DNA from: Halorussus limi
GTDB taxonomy: Archaea > Halobacteriota > Halobacteria > Halobacteriales > Haladaptataceae
Assembly (NCBI RefSeq): GCF_023238205.1
Contig: NZ_CP096661.1
Location: 247,373 to 311,372 of the forward strand
Length of the DNA stretch: 64,000 nucleotides
Direction: 5' to 3'
A program made the position numbers and the translations under genes. Of the stretch, positions 44,223 to 52,797 are shown piece after piece; position 1 is the stretch's first letter; each line of letters starts with the position of its first letter. Under the pieces are notes generated by a model. The model had not been told where the DNA came from and made no database searches. It saw only the letters and a list, made by a program, of their open reading frames with translations.

Positions 44223-44429
44223 ATGAACGAAGACGGCGGAAAATCGAACCGACGCCGAGTCCTCCTCGCCGCCGCGGCGGTCGGGACGCTCGGCGGCGCC
44301 GCCTTCTGGTCGTGGCGCGAGCGAGCACCGCTCGCGCGGTCGTATCGGCGCTGGAAGCGCTCCTCGCAATCGGACCGCGACCGTCAGGGGCCGAACCCTG
44401 AGCGGAATCCCGGCACGGACCCCGTGTGA
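44223..44429 (+). CDS. Small protein with Tat-like N-terminus, 68 residues
   Basis: MNEDGGKSNRRRVLLAAAAV then GTLGGAAFWSWRERAPLA shows an arginine cluster followed by a hydrophobic segment, like a Tat signal or single membrane anchor. The remainder is short, basic and then polar with Pro and Asn. No family was recognised. It stands alone between the methylase and the formate dehydrogenase genes. Confidence 0.5.
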   Translation: MNEDGGKSNRRRVLLAAAAVGTLGGAAFWSWRERAPLARSYRRWKRSSQSDRDRQGPNPERNPGTDPV

Positions 44430-44507
44430 GCGCCCGGCCGTCGCGAGGGCGGCGGGTCGGCACGGCGTGGCCACAATATTTTCCCTCGTTCTCGGGGTAC
44501 TGCCGGC

Positions 44508-46136
44508 ATGGATACGGGGGGAAATTCCGGGGACGGTTCGCCGGTCGTCCGGGTCACGGTCGGCCGCGGCGGACCGCGAGGCGGCGCTCGACGGACGGAC
44601 GACGACGCCGAGGAAGGCGAACTGGGTCGGCCCGAGCAGGGCCGAGCGATTCTCGACGTCGCTCGGGCCGCGACCGACCGGGCGACTGTACTCGAAGTCG
44701 GCTCTACCGGCGTTTCCGCGCTCGAACCGCTCGTTCTGGTCACGGTCGACGGGCGGACGGCCTACCATCCCCGTCCGTCGGCCGACCGGGCGCGCTCGCT
44801 CGCCGAGAACGCCGAGTCGGGTGACCTGAGCGCCGACGGAGCGAGGTGGGTCGTCGGACACGACGCGGACCCCGAGACGCTACCGACGCCGCCGGACGGA
44901 CCGCTCGCGGTGGGCACGCGGCGCGTTCTCGGCGCGTGTGGCTGGACGGACCCCGAAGACGGCGACATCGAGGCGGGGGCGGCGTCGCTCGCTCGCGAGG
45001 ACCCGGACGCCGCGTTCGAGCGACTCGCCGAGGTCGGCGTTCGCGGGCGGGGTCGTGGCGACGCGGGCCGAGACGCGCCGGTCGCCGACGAGTTAGAGAC
45101 CGCCCGAGAAGCGCCGGGCGACCCGGTCGTGGTGGTGAACGCCAACGAGAGCGACCGCCGCAACGACACCGACCGCACCCTGCTCGGCGGGGCGCCCGCG
45201 ACGGTTCTCGACGGGGCGCTCGCCGTCGCCGCCGTCGTCGGTGCCGACCCGAGCGACGTGGTGGTGTACTCCAACGAGGCCGACGACCTCGTCCGGAACC
45301 GGACCCGCCGGGCCGCGTCGGCGGTCGCCGGCGCGCTCGGCGCGACGAGCGCCGACGGTGCCGACCCTCCGCGAGTCGTCGCCGGAGCGGACGAGTACAT
45401 CGCCGGAGAGGCGACCATGGCGCTCGAAGCGCTGGAGGGCAACGACCGACTGGAGGCCCGCCTCCGCCCGCCGGGGCCCGCCCGACACGGACTCTACGGC
45501 CGGCCGACGGTCGTCCACACGCCCCGGACGCTTGCGCAGGTGCGGCGCGCGCTCCTCAACCCCGACGCGTTCGACGCCGACGACGCCGACCCCGGAACGC
45601 GGACGTTCACGGTGACCGGCGACGTGGAGGCACCGGCGACCGTCGAACTGCCGACCGGCGGGTCGCTGGCCGAGGTCCGCGACGCCGTCAGTACGGTGGG
45701 GAGAGTCGAGATGGCGTGCGTCGGCGGCCAGTTCGGCGGGTTCACCCGGTCGCTCGACCACGGAGCGAGTTCGGTCGCGCTGACGGGCGCCGACCTCGGA
45801 ACCGAGGGCGTGGTCGAACTGTTCGACGGGAGTCGGTGTCCCGTGGCGACCGCCGGGAAGCGCGCGCGGTTCGCCACCGAGGAGAACTGTGGCCGGTGTT
45901 TCCCCTGCCGTGAGGGGTCGAAACAGCTCCTCGACCTCCTGCGGGAGGTGTACGACGGGAGCTACGAGGACGACATGATACGCGAACTGATTCGCACCAT
46001 GGGGAGTTCGAGCATCTGTTACTTCGGGCAGTCGGCCGCCCGGACCGTGGGGACGGCGGTCGACCGGTTCGAGACCGAGTTCGAGGCCCACGCCGACGGT
46101 CGCTGTCCCAGCGGCGTCTGTGAGGTGAACCAATGA
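44508..46136 (+). CDS. NuoF-like (formate dehydrogenase beta) subunit with altered nucleotide site
   Basis: 542 residues. The C-terminus has the 4Fe-4S site of the 51-kDa NADH dehydrogenase subunit: ENCGRCFPCREGSKQLLDLL (C461, C464, C467) and ICYFGQSAA (C504), ending with CPSGVC. The middle resembles the FMN/NADH region, but GRGGAGFPTG reads VRGRGRGDAGRD and the FMN loop reads VVNANESDRRNDTDRTLL, so NADH or FMN binding may be changed. The first 130 residues have no cysteines, so a NuoE-like 2Fe-2S domain is absent. It overlaps the next gene by four bases. A TATA-like caatatttt lies about 30 bases before the ATG. Confidence 0.82.
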   Translation: MDTGGNSGDGSPVVRVTVGRGGPRGGARRTDDDAEEGELGRPEQGRAILDVARAATDRATVLEVGSTGVSALEPLVLVTVDGRTAYHPRPSADRARSLAENAESGDLSADGARWVVGHDADPETLPTPPDGPLAVGTRRVLGACGWTDPEDGDIEAGAASLAREDPDAAFERLAEVGVRGRGRGDAGRDAPVADELETAREAPGDPVVVVNANESDRRNDTDRTLLGGAPATVLDGALAVAAVVGADPSDVVVYSNEADDLVRNRTRRAASAVAGALGATSADGADPPRVVAGADEYIAGEATMALEALEGNDRLEARLRPPGPARHGLYGRPTVVHTPRTLAQVRRALLNPDAFDADDADPGTRTFTVTGDVEAPATVELPTGGSLAEVRDAVSTVGRVEMACVGGQFGGFTRSLDHGASSVALTGADLGTEGVVELFDGSRCPVATAGKRARFATEENCGRCFPCREGSKQLLDLLREVYDGSYEDDMIRELIRTMGSSSICYFGQSAARTVGTAVDRFETEFEAHADGRCPSGVCEVNQ

Positions 46137-49100
46137 GCAACGACGATAGCCCCGACACGACGAGCGACGACGGCAGTCCCGGCCCGACAGAGTACAGTCC
46201 GACCGAGGCGACGCCCGGCGTCCCCGACGTCGAGGACCCCCGGTCGGACACGCCGCTGACCGAGGACTTCCGCACGGGGACGGCGAACGACCCCGAGGTC
46301 GGCGTCGAGGGAGACGGGATGACGACGGTGACCGTCGACGGCGAACCCGTCGCCGTCCCGCCGGGGTCGACGCTCGTCGAGGCCATCGAGACGGTCGACA
46401 CCGAGGACGACGTTCCCGCGCTGTGTTACTACGACCGGGACACCGAGCAGGCCGACCAAATCGGGCCGCGGGGGACGTGTCGAACCTGCATGGTCGAGAC
46501 CGACGAACACGGCGTGGTCCCGGCCTGTAGTTTCCCGGCCGAGGACGGACTCGACGTGCGAACCGACGCGACGGACGCGGCGGAGGCGCGGGACGTGAAC
46601 CTCGACCTCGTCCTCGCGAACCACAACCTGCGGTGTACGACCTGCGGCCAGAACGGCCGGTGCGAACTTCAGGACACGTCCATCGAACACGGCGTCAACG
46701 AACCGCGGTACGGGGTGTTCGACGAGCGAGACGAGTACGCGCCGATAGACGACACGTCGGTCATCCAGATAGACCGCAACAAGTGCATCCTCTGCAATCG
46801 GTGCGTCGAGGCGTGCAACGACGTGCAGAACGCCGGCGTCCTCCGCATGTCGGGGAAGGGCGACGAGATTCACGTCGACTTCCAGAAACCCGAGGCCGAG
46901 ACGATGGCGGAGTCGACCTGTATCTCGTGCGGGCACTGCGTCACCGTCTGCCCGACGGGGTCGCTGGTCGAGGACGGTCTCACCGACGCGACGACCATCC
47001 CGCTCCCCGGGTTCACCCAGAAGAACTCCATCGGGGCGGTGCAGGAGAGCGCTCCCGTCGAGACGGCCGACACGTCCGACGAACCGAATCGCGACGTTCC
47101 CGACACCGACCGCGGGAGCGACTCTGCGCGGACGGACGGCGACGAGCGGTCGGGCGTCGCGCGGTTCATGGAGAAGGCCAAGCGGCAGGCCACGGAGGCG
47201 TCCGGGCGGGCGGCGGACGGCGCGCTCGAACGCGTCGAACACGCCGCCGAGAGCGTCGCCGAGAAGTCGCTGACCGTCGGCCAACTGTTCGACGCCGCGG
47301 AGGTCGTCAGCACCGGGCGAAAGCGCGACATCACCGTGGCGGACACGACCTGCACCTACTGCGGGGTCGGATGCCGGTTCGACCTCTACGGGAAGGACGG
47401 GGAGGTCCTCGGCGTCCGACCGGCCGACCCCGACCAGACGCCCGCGAACGACTTCTCGACCTGCGTGAAGGGGAAGTTCGGCTACGATTTCGTGGACTCA
47501 GACGAGCGACTCACGACGCCCCTCGTGAAGGAGGACGGGGAGTTCCGCGAGGCGTCGTGGGACGAGGCGCTCGACGTGGTCGCCGAGCGACTGACCGAGA
47601 TTCGCGACGAACACGGGTCGGAGTCGCTGGCGGTCACGTCCTCCTCGAAGGCGACCAACGAGGAGAACTTCCTCGCCCAGAAGTTCGCCCGGCAGGTGCT
47701 GGGAACGCCCCACGTCGACAACTGCACGCGGCTCTGTCACTCCTCTACCGTCGCCGCGCTGAAGGAGACGGTGGGGTACGGCGCGATGACCAACCGCATC
47801 AACGAGGACATCGGCGAGACCGACTGCTATCTCGTCACCGGGTCGAACACGACCGAGAGCCACCCGGTGCTGGCGACCCGAATCGTCCAGAACGTTCGAG
47901 ACGGCGCGGACCTGTTCGTGTTCGACCCGCGGGAGACGACGATGGCCGAACACGCCGACCAGTACACTCGGACGAAGCCGGGCGCGGACATCGCGTGGCT
48001 CAACGGGATGATGCGCCACATCATCGAGGAGGACCGCTACGACGCGGAGTTCGTCGAGGAGCGCACCAAACACTTCGACGAGTTGAAGGAGACCGTCGAA
48101 CCGTACACGCCGGAGGTGGTCGAGGAGGTGACGGACGTGTCGCCCGCCGAACTACGGAACGCGGCCGAGACCATCGCGGACGCCGACACCTGCGTCTACG
48201 GGTGGGCGATGGGGCTGACCCAGCACTCTCACGGGACGCGGAACGCGCTCGCCGTCGCCAATCTGGCGCTGCTCTGTGGCCACCTCGGCAAGCCTCGCTC
48301 CGGACTCTCCCCGTTCCGAGGCCAGAACAACGTGCAGGGCGGCGGCGGTGACATGGGACCGATTCCCAACACCCTCCCCGGCTACCAGTCGGTCGAGGAC
48401 GACGAAGTCCTCGACAAGTTCGAGGAGGCGTGGGGCGTCCGCCCGCCGGACGAGGTCGGACTCCGCATCACCGAGATGTTCAGCGCCATCCCGGGCGTCG
48501 AGAAGACCGTCTCCGGCGGCGACGCCGACGACGCGTACGGCGGAGACGACTCAGGCGGGGGAGATTCGGAAACCAGCGATTCGGGCAGCGACGACTCCGG
48601 CGGAGGAGAACAGGAACGTGGCACCGACGACCCGAGCGCCGACGAGGGCTACACGCCCGACAACACCGACCTGCACGGGATGTACATCGTCGGCGAGAAC
48701 CCCGCGGTGTCGGAACCGGACCTCGAACACGCCGGCGAAGCGCTGGCGGCGCTCGACTTCCTCGTCGTGCAGGAACTGTTCATGACCGAAACGGCCAAGC
48801 ACGCGGACGTGGTGTTGCCCGCCGCGTCCATGGCCGAGAAGTACGGCACGGTCACGAACACCGAGCGGCGGGTCCAACTCGTCCGCCCGGCAGTCGAGTC
48901 GCCGGGCGAGGCGCGGACGGACGCCGCCATCCTGCAGGACCTCGCCGGGCGACTCGGGTTCGAGTGGGAGTACGGGAGTCCCGCCGACGTGATGGACGAG
49001 ATAAACGACCTGACGCCCATCTACGGCGGCGTCACGTACGACCGTCTGGAGGAGAAAGAGAACGGCCTCCAGTGGCCGTGCTGGGACGAGGACCACCCCG

Positions 49101-49630
49101 GCACGCCGTACCTCTACGACGAGGAGTTCAACTTCGACGACGGACTGGCGCGGTTCGTCCCGTCGGAGTTGCCCGACGAGCGACTGCCCGCCGGGACCGA
49201 GGCGTACCCGTTCACACTGACCACCGGACGCGTCCTCTATCACTGGCACACGGGATCGATGACCCGGCGAGTGCGAACGTCGATGCAACACGTGCCCGAG
49301 AGCTTCGTCACCGTCCACCCGGAGGCGGCCGAGCGACTCGGCGTCGCCGACGGCGAGTACGTCCGCGTCGAGTCCGAGCAGGGCGACATCGTCGTGCGGG
49401 CGAACGTCGAGGAGACGTCGGGTCCCGACGTGTTGTTCATCCCGATGCACTTCGTCCACGGCGCGGTCAACAGACTGACCAAGGAGGAGTTCGACCCGAC
49501 GAGCAAGATTCCCCAGTACAAGGTGACGAACGTCCGCGTCCGGCCGCTCGGGGGCGACCCCGACGAGGAACCGACGTCGCCGGACGAGTTAGCCGCCGGC
49601 GAGTCGGACACGCTGGCGGGCGACGACTGA
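46133..49630 (+). CDS. Formate dehydrogenase alpha subunit (molybdopterin, NuoG-like N-terminus)
   Basis: 1165 residues. The N-terminus has a 2Fe-2S ferredoxin domain (C98, C116, C119, C132), then the His-Cys3 cluster (H164, C168, C171, C177) and two 4Fe-4S clusters (C218-C228 and C263-C273), as in NuoG and FdsA. The Mo-bis-MGD domain has its own 4Fe-4S site (C407, C410, C414, C444). The Mo ligand is Cys535 followed by His536 in CTRLCHSSTVAAL, the formate dehydrogenase signature, where other enzymes use Sec. A low-complexity Gly/Asp/Ser insert sits at about 795-838. It probably oxidises formate and passes electrons to the NuoF-like partner. NuoE-type and FdhD genes are not present nearby. Confidence 0.92.
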   Translation: MSNDDSPDTTSDDGSPGPTEYSPTEATPGVPDVEDPRSDTPLTEDFRTGTANDPEVGVEGDGMTTVTVDGEPVAVPPGSTLVEAIETVDTEDDVPALCYYDRDTEQADQIGPRGTCRTCMVETDEHGVVPACSFPAEDGLDVRTDATDAAEARDVNLDLVLANHNLRCTTCGQNGRCELQDTSIEHGVNEPRYGVFDERDEYAPIDDTSVIQIDRNKCILCNRCVEACNDVQNAGVLRMSGKGDEIHVDFQKPEAETMAESTCISCGHCVTVCPTGSLVEDGLTDATTIPLPGFTQKNSIGAVQESAPVETADTSDEPNRDVPDTDRGSDSARTDGDERSGVARFMEKAKRQATEASGRAADGALERVEHAAESVAEKSLTVGQLFDAAEVVSTGRKRDITVADTTCTYCGVGCRFDLYGKDGEVLGVRPADPDQTPANDFSTCVKGKFGYDFVDSDERLTTPLVKEDGEFREASWDEALDVVAERLTEIRDEHGSESLAVTSSSKATNEENFLAQKFARQVLGTPHVDNCTRLCHSSTVAALKETVGYGAMTNRINEDIGETDCYLVTGSNTTESHPVLATRIVQNVRDGADLFVFDPRETTMAEHADQYTRTKPGADIAWLNGMMRHIIEEDRYDAEFVEERTKHFDELKETVEPYTPEVVEEVTDVSPAELRNAAETIADADTCVYGWAMGLTQHSHGTRNALAVANLALLCGHLGKPRSGLSPFRGQNNVQGGGGDMGPIPNTLPGYQSVEDDEVLDKFEEAWGVRPPDEVGLRITEMFSAIPGVEKTVSGGDADDAYGGDDSGGGDSETSDSGSDDSGGGEQERGTDDPSADEGYTPDNTDLHGMYIVGENPAVSEPDLEHAGEALAALDFLVVQELFMTETAKHADVVLPAASMAEKYGTVTNTERRVQLVRPAVESPGEARTDAAILQDLAGRLGFEWEYGSPADVMDEINDLTPIYGGVTYDRLEEKENGLQWPCWDEDHPGTPYLYDEEFNFDDGLARFVPSELPDERLPAGTEAYPFTLTTGRVLYHWHTGSMTRRVRTSMQHVPESFVTVHPEAAERLGVADGEYVRVESEQGDIVVRANVEETSGPDVLFIPMHFVHGAVNRLTKEEFDPTSKIPQYKVTNVRVRPLGGDPDEEPTSPDELAAGESDTLAGDD

Positions 49631-49650
49631 GCGCTCGCGCCCCGTCCGCC

Positions 49651-50283
49651 TCAGAGGACGCGAAAGACTCGAACCGTGTCGCGCTTGCCGGGTTCGCAGA
49701 GGAGTTGGGCGACGTTCAACTCCGAGAACTCCCGCTTCCAGTTGCGGTGGTAGAGCGGGAAGTCGCCGTGGACGCAACTCACTTCAGCGCCCTCGCGTCC
49801 GCGCTCGGGGCTGTTGCCCTCGTTCTCGGCGGTTATCAGCAGGTCGGCGCTGACGCGGGCCAACTCCTCGAACACCCCGGCGTTCTCCGGAGGGACGTGC
49901 TGAAGGGTCTCGACCGAGTAGACCACGTCGAACGCGTCGTCGGGGAACTCCGGGACCAACTCCTCGATTGCGCCGGCGTGGAACGTCCCCGTCTCGGCAA
50001 GTCGGGGGTAGTGGTCGGCCATCACGTCGAACGAGTCGTCGTTGATGTCGATGCCGGTGAGGTTCTCGTACCCCTCGTCCAGCAGGTTCGCGAGGTGCCG
50101 CCCGGAGCTACAGCCGACTTCGAGAATCGCGGCGTCCCTCGACACGTAGTGGTCGAGGACCGCGGCGAGGGTCTCGCTCACTTCGTTCTGCCCGATGTCG
50201 GCGTAGTACGACGGCGAGAACTCCTCCGACCGGTCGGCCCAGTACCGGCGTCCGTCCTCGGGTTCCAGTTCGTCCGGTTCCAT
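49651..50283 (-). CDS. Class I SAM-dependent methyltransferase
   Basis: 210 residues. Motif I is ILEVGCSSGRHLANLLDEGY, followed by LTGIDINDDSFDVM and DDAFDVVYSVETLQHV. The ending LCEPGKRDTVRVFRVL forms the last strands of the fold. Substrate is unknown; small molecules or glycan sugars are possible given the surface-glycan genes next to it. The ATG at 50283 begins MEPDELEPED; the longer frame upstream is noncoding. Confidence 0.85.
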   Translation of the reverse strand: MEPDELEPEDGRRYWADRSEEFSPSYYADIGQNEVSETLAAVLDHYVSRDAAILEVGCSSGRHLANLLDEGYENLTGIDINDDSFDVMADHYPRLAETGTFHAGAIEELVPEFPDDAFDVVYSVETLQHVPPENAGVFEELARVSADLLITAENEGNSPERGREGAEVSCVHGDFPLYHRNWKREFSELNVAQLLCEPGKRDTVRVFRVL

Positions 50284-50438
50284 GCGCGACGTTACTAGGT
50301 CAGCAAGTAAAGAGTACGCGGAGTCGGGCGGACGGCGTCGCCGCGTTCGCCGCGGGTCGGAGCGACGAGTGACGCTATCTGGGACGCATCCGCGCATTTT
50401 CGGAGGAAAACGGATTATCGAGGCGTTTCGACTGCCCG

Positions 50439-52697
50439 CTACGCCGTGGTCTCCGTCGTCGCGGTTGCGGTTTCCGTCGCGGTTTCGGTGGTCGTTGCGG
50501 TCGTGGTCGCAGTTTCGGTCGCCGTAGTCGTCTCGGTCGTCGTTGCGGTGGTGGCAGTTTCGGTCGTCGTCTGGGTGGTCGTTGCAGTAGTCGTCTCAGT
50601 CGTCGTTTCGGTGGTCGACGCCGTCGTTTCTGTCGTCGAGGTTTCTGTCGTGGTAGTCGCCGTCTCGGTGGTCGTTATGGTCGTAGTAGTCGCCGTTTCG
50701 GTGGTCGTTTCCGTGGTCTGCGTCGGATTCTCGGTCGTCGTCGCGGTTTCCCCGGTGGTCGTCTCGCTGGTCGTCGTTTCGGTGGTCTCCTCGGTCGTCG
50801 CGTCCGACCCGTCGGAATCGTCCGAACCGTCCGAGTCGCCGGACCCACCGGGGTCGTCCGACCTAGACTCCGTCGTCGTGGTCGTCGCATCCTTGACCGT
50901 CGTCCCGTCGGTCGTCGTGCTGTTCGGAACCGGCGTCGCGGAGTCCGGGGGTGTCGTCGCGGCGGCGGTGGTCTCCGTCGCGGCCGCGTCGGTCGTCGGC
51001 GCGGCCTCGCTCGCCGCGTTGGGTTCGGGCGTCTGCGTGGTCAGGGGCACGTCCGCGCCCTCACCGTCGTCGCCGACCGGCACGGGGACCCCCGTGAGCG
51101 CCGAACTCACGCCGACGGCGACCAGCACCACGCCCGCGACCAGCAAGACGCGCTGGAACGTCTCGACCGCGTCGCGGCCCGAGGAGTATCTGAGTCGATG
51201 TTCGAGCGCCTCGGCCCGGGGTCCCACGACCGGGAGCGACGACGCGACCTGCAACACCTCCGTGAGGTCGAGCGCGCCGGTCACGAGCGCGAGGGTGGCA
51301 AAGATGGCCGCGCCGCCGACCGGGACGACGGCGAGCGCGAGGGTCGGCGAGGCGACGGCCCGTGAGAGCGCGACGACCAGCGCGCCGCCCACCGTGACCG
51401 TGACACCGCCCCGAAGCAGGCGGGCGTCGGCCAGCGGGTCGAAGCCGAGGCCGCGGGCGCTCCAGACGTGGAGGAAGAACATCGAACCGTAACTCACGCT
51501 GGTCGCTACGGCCGCGCCGTGCATCCCGTAGCGGCCGATGAGGACCCAGTTCAGGACGACGTTGGCGAGCGCCGCGGCCCCCGTGGCGGCGATGAGTCGC
51601 CCGAGGTCGCCCTTCGCCTGCCCGACTGCGAGGATGGGCCGCGCGACGGCGAACCCGACCGCGCCGGGCAAGAGCAGGTAGAGGGGCGTCAGCGAGGCGA
51701 CGTACTCGTCGGGCCAGAGCATCGGCACCGCGACGGGGGCCAGCGACCCGATGCCGACCGCGAGCAGGGCGGTGAACAGCAGGCTGAACCGCGTTATCTT
51801 GGCGGTCATGTGGCTGATGCGCTCGCGGTCGCCCTGCGACCAGAGCTTCGACGTGGAGTGGAGTAGGACCGTCTGGAGCGCCATCGGCGCGACCCAGAGG
51901 AACTCCGCGAGGACGAGCGCGACCTTGTAGAACGCGGTGGCCGGACCGTCCACCAGCACCCGAATCATCATCACGTCCACGTGGTAGAGCGACATCAGGA
52001 GCGCCACCAGTACGACGCTCATGCCGTTGAACGACAGGAGTTCGCGCCGGGGGAACGACCGCGGCGCGAGGCGCATCGACTCGACTATCGACACCTGCCG
52101 AGCGACGAATCCGAACCCCAGCAGCGCCGACACCGAACTCCCGACGATGTGGCCCGCCAGCACGCCCTCGACGCCGTAGCCGAGCGAAGCGAGCGCGAGC
52201 GCGGCCCCCACGAACGTCAGGCGGTTCGTCACCCGGACGAGTTCTGCGGAGGGTTCGAGACCGAACCCCATCAGCGTCCGTCGGGCGTACGACCGGAACT
52301 GGGCGGCCACGACGAGGCCGCCCAGGAGGTAGAAGTAGCGCCGGAACTCCCCGCCCTCGACCAGTCGCGCCAGCAGGGCCGACCGGGCGAACCACGCCAT
52401 CGCGCCCGCGCCGAGCAGTCCGAGCAGGACCGCGAGTCGGAAGTAGAAGCCGACGACGCGCTCGTGCCACGCCGAGTCGGCGCGCTCCTCGCCGAGGAAC
52501 TTCTGGACGCCGTCGGTCACGCCCGAACTGACGAATATCATGAAGATGGAGAACACCGACAGCAGGAAGCTGTAGTCGCCGTACGCGGCCTCGCCGAGGA
52601 GTCTGGCCAACAGCGGTGACGAGAAGATGCCGACGGCTAACACGACGATTTTCGTGCCGAGTACGGACGCGAAGCCGCGGGCGATGCCGTCGCTCAT
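50439..52697 (-). CDS. Oligosaccharide flippase (Wzx/MATE-like) with long Thr-rich extracellular tail
   Basis: 752 residues. Residues 1-480 form the usual 14-helix polysaccharide flippase (MSDGIARGFASVLGTKIVVL; YGDYSFLLSVFSIFMIF), which moves lipid-linked glycans across the membrane. After a linker (HRLRYSSGRDAVETFQR) an extra helix (about 513-535) leads to about 210 residues of Thr, Glu, Ala and Ser repeats of the TETTTETAT type. The tail should be outside the cell and a target for O-glycosylation. The corresponding DNA (50446-51060) is highly repetitive. It follows the GlmU-like gene by 100 bases. Confidence 0.88.
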   Translation of the reverse strand: MSDGIARGFASVLGTKIVVLAVGIFSSPLLARLLGEAAYGDYSFLLSVFSIFMIFVSSGVTDGVQKFLGEERADSAWHERVVGFYFRLAVLLGLLGAGAMAWFARSALLARLVEGGEFRRYFYLLGGLVVAAQFRSYARRTLMGFGLEPSAELVRVTNRLTFVGAALALASLGYGVEGVLAGHIVGSSVSALLGFGFVARQVSIVESMRLAPRSFPRRELLSFNGMSVVLVALLMSLYHVDVMMIRVLVDGPATAFYKVALVLAEFLWVAPMALQTVLLHSTSKLWSQGDRERISHMTAKITRFSLLFTALLAVGIGSLAPVAVPMLWPDEYVASLTPLYLLLPGAVGFAVARPILAVGQAKGDLGRLIAATGAAALANVVLNWVLIGRYGMHGAAVATSVSYGSMFFLHVWSARGLGFDPLADARLLRGGVTVTVGGALVVALSRAVASPTLALAVVPVGGAAIFATLALVTGALDLTEVLQVASSLPVVGPRAEALEHRLRYSSGRDAVETFQRVLLVAGVVLVAVGVSSALTGVPVPVGDDGEGADVPLTTQTPEPNAASEAAPTTDAAATETTAAATTPPDSATPVPNSTTTDGTTVKDATTTTTESRSDDPGGSGDSDGSDDSDGSDATTEETTETTTSETTTGETATTTENPTQTTETTTETATTTTITTTETATTTTETSTTETTASTTETTTETTTATTTQTTTETATTATTTETTTATETATTTATTTETATETATATTETTA
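50446..50930. repeat. Low-complexity ACC/GAA-type coding repeats in the flippase tail
   Basis: About 480 bases made of imperfect 3- to 12-base units (on the plus strand variations of gtcgtttcggtggtcgt) that encode Thr-Thr-Glu/Ala runs. The units keep frame, so length can change by slippage without breaking the gene. Confidence 0.7.
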
Positions 52698-52797
52698 GTG
52701 AATCTCGTCGGTCGGTTTCGGGGTCGGCCTCGCCGGTCAGCACCGCGGCGAGGTCGCGGTACGCCTGCCCGGCGAGGCGGTCGGTCGCGACGCTCCA

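Noticed and set aside
41490..44429. A defence island around the DUF1156 methylase
   Set aside because: Neighbours are an SLC13 transporter, DUF2270 and formate dehydrogenase genes; no nuclease, helicase, DUF499 ATPase or other defence gene is seen in the window.
50446..51492. Plus-strand Val/Ser-rich frame opposite the flippase tail
   Set aside because: It is the mirror of the Thr-repeat coding strand, has no independent motifs, and its composition is fully explained by the repeats.
52698..52797. Open frame continuing past the GlmU-like stop into the flippase leader (SVATDRLAGQAYRDLAAVLT)
   Set aside because: The frame has haloarchaeal-type composition, but the GlmU-like protein already has its normal length and end. 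No evidence for readthrough or a separate gene.
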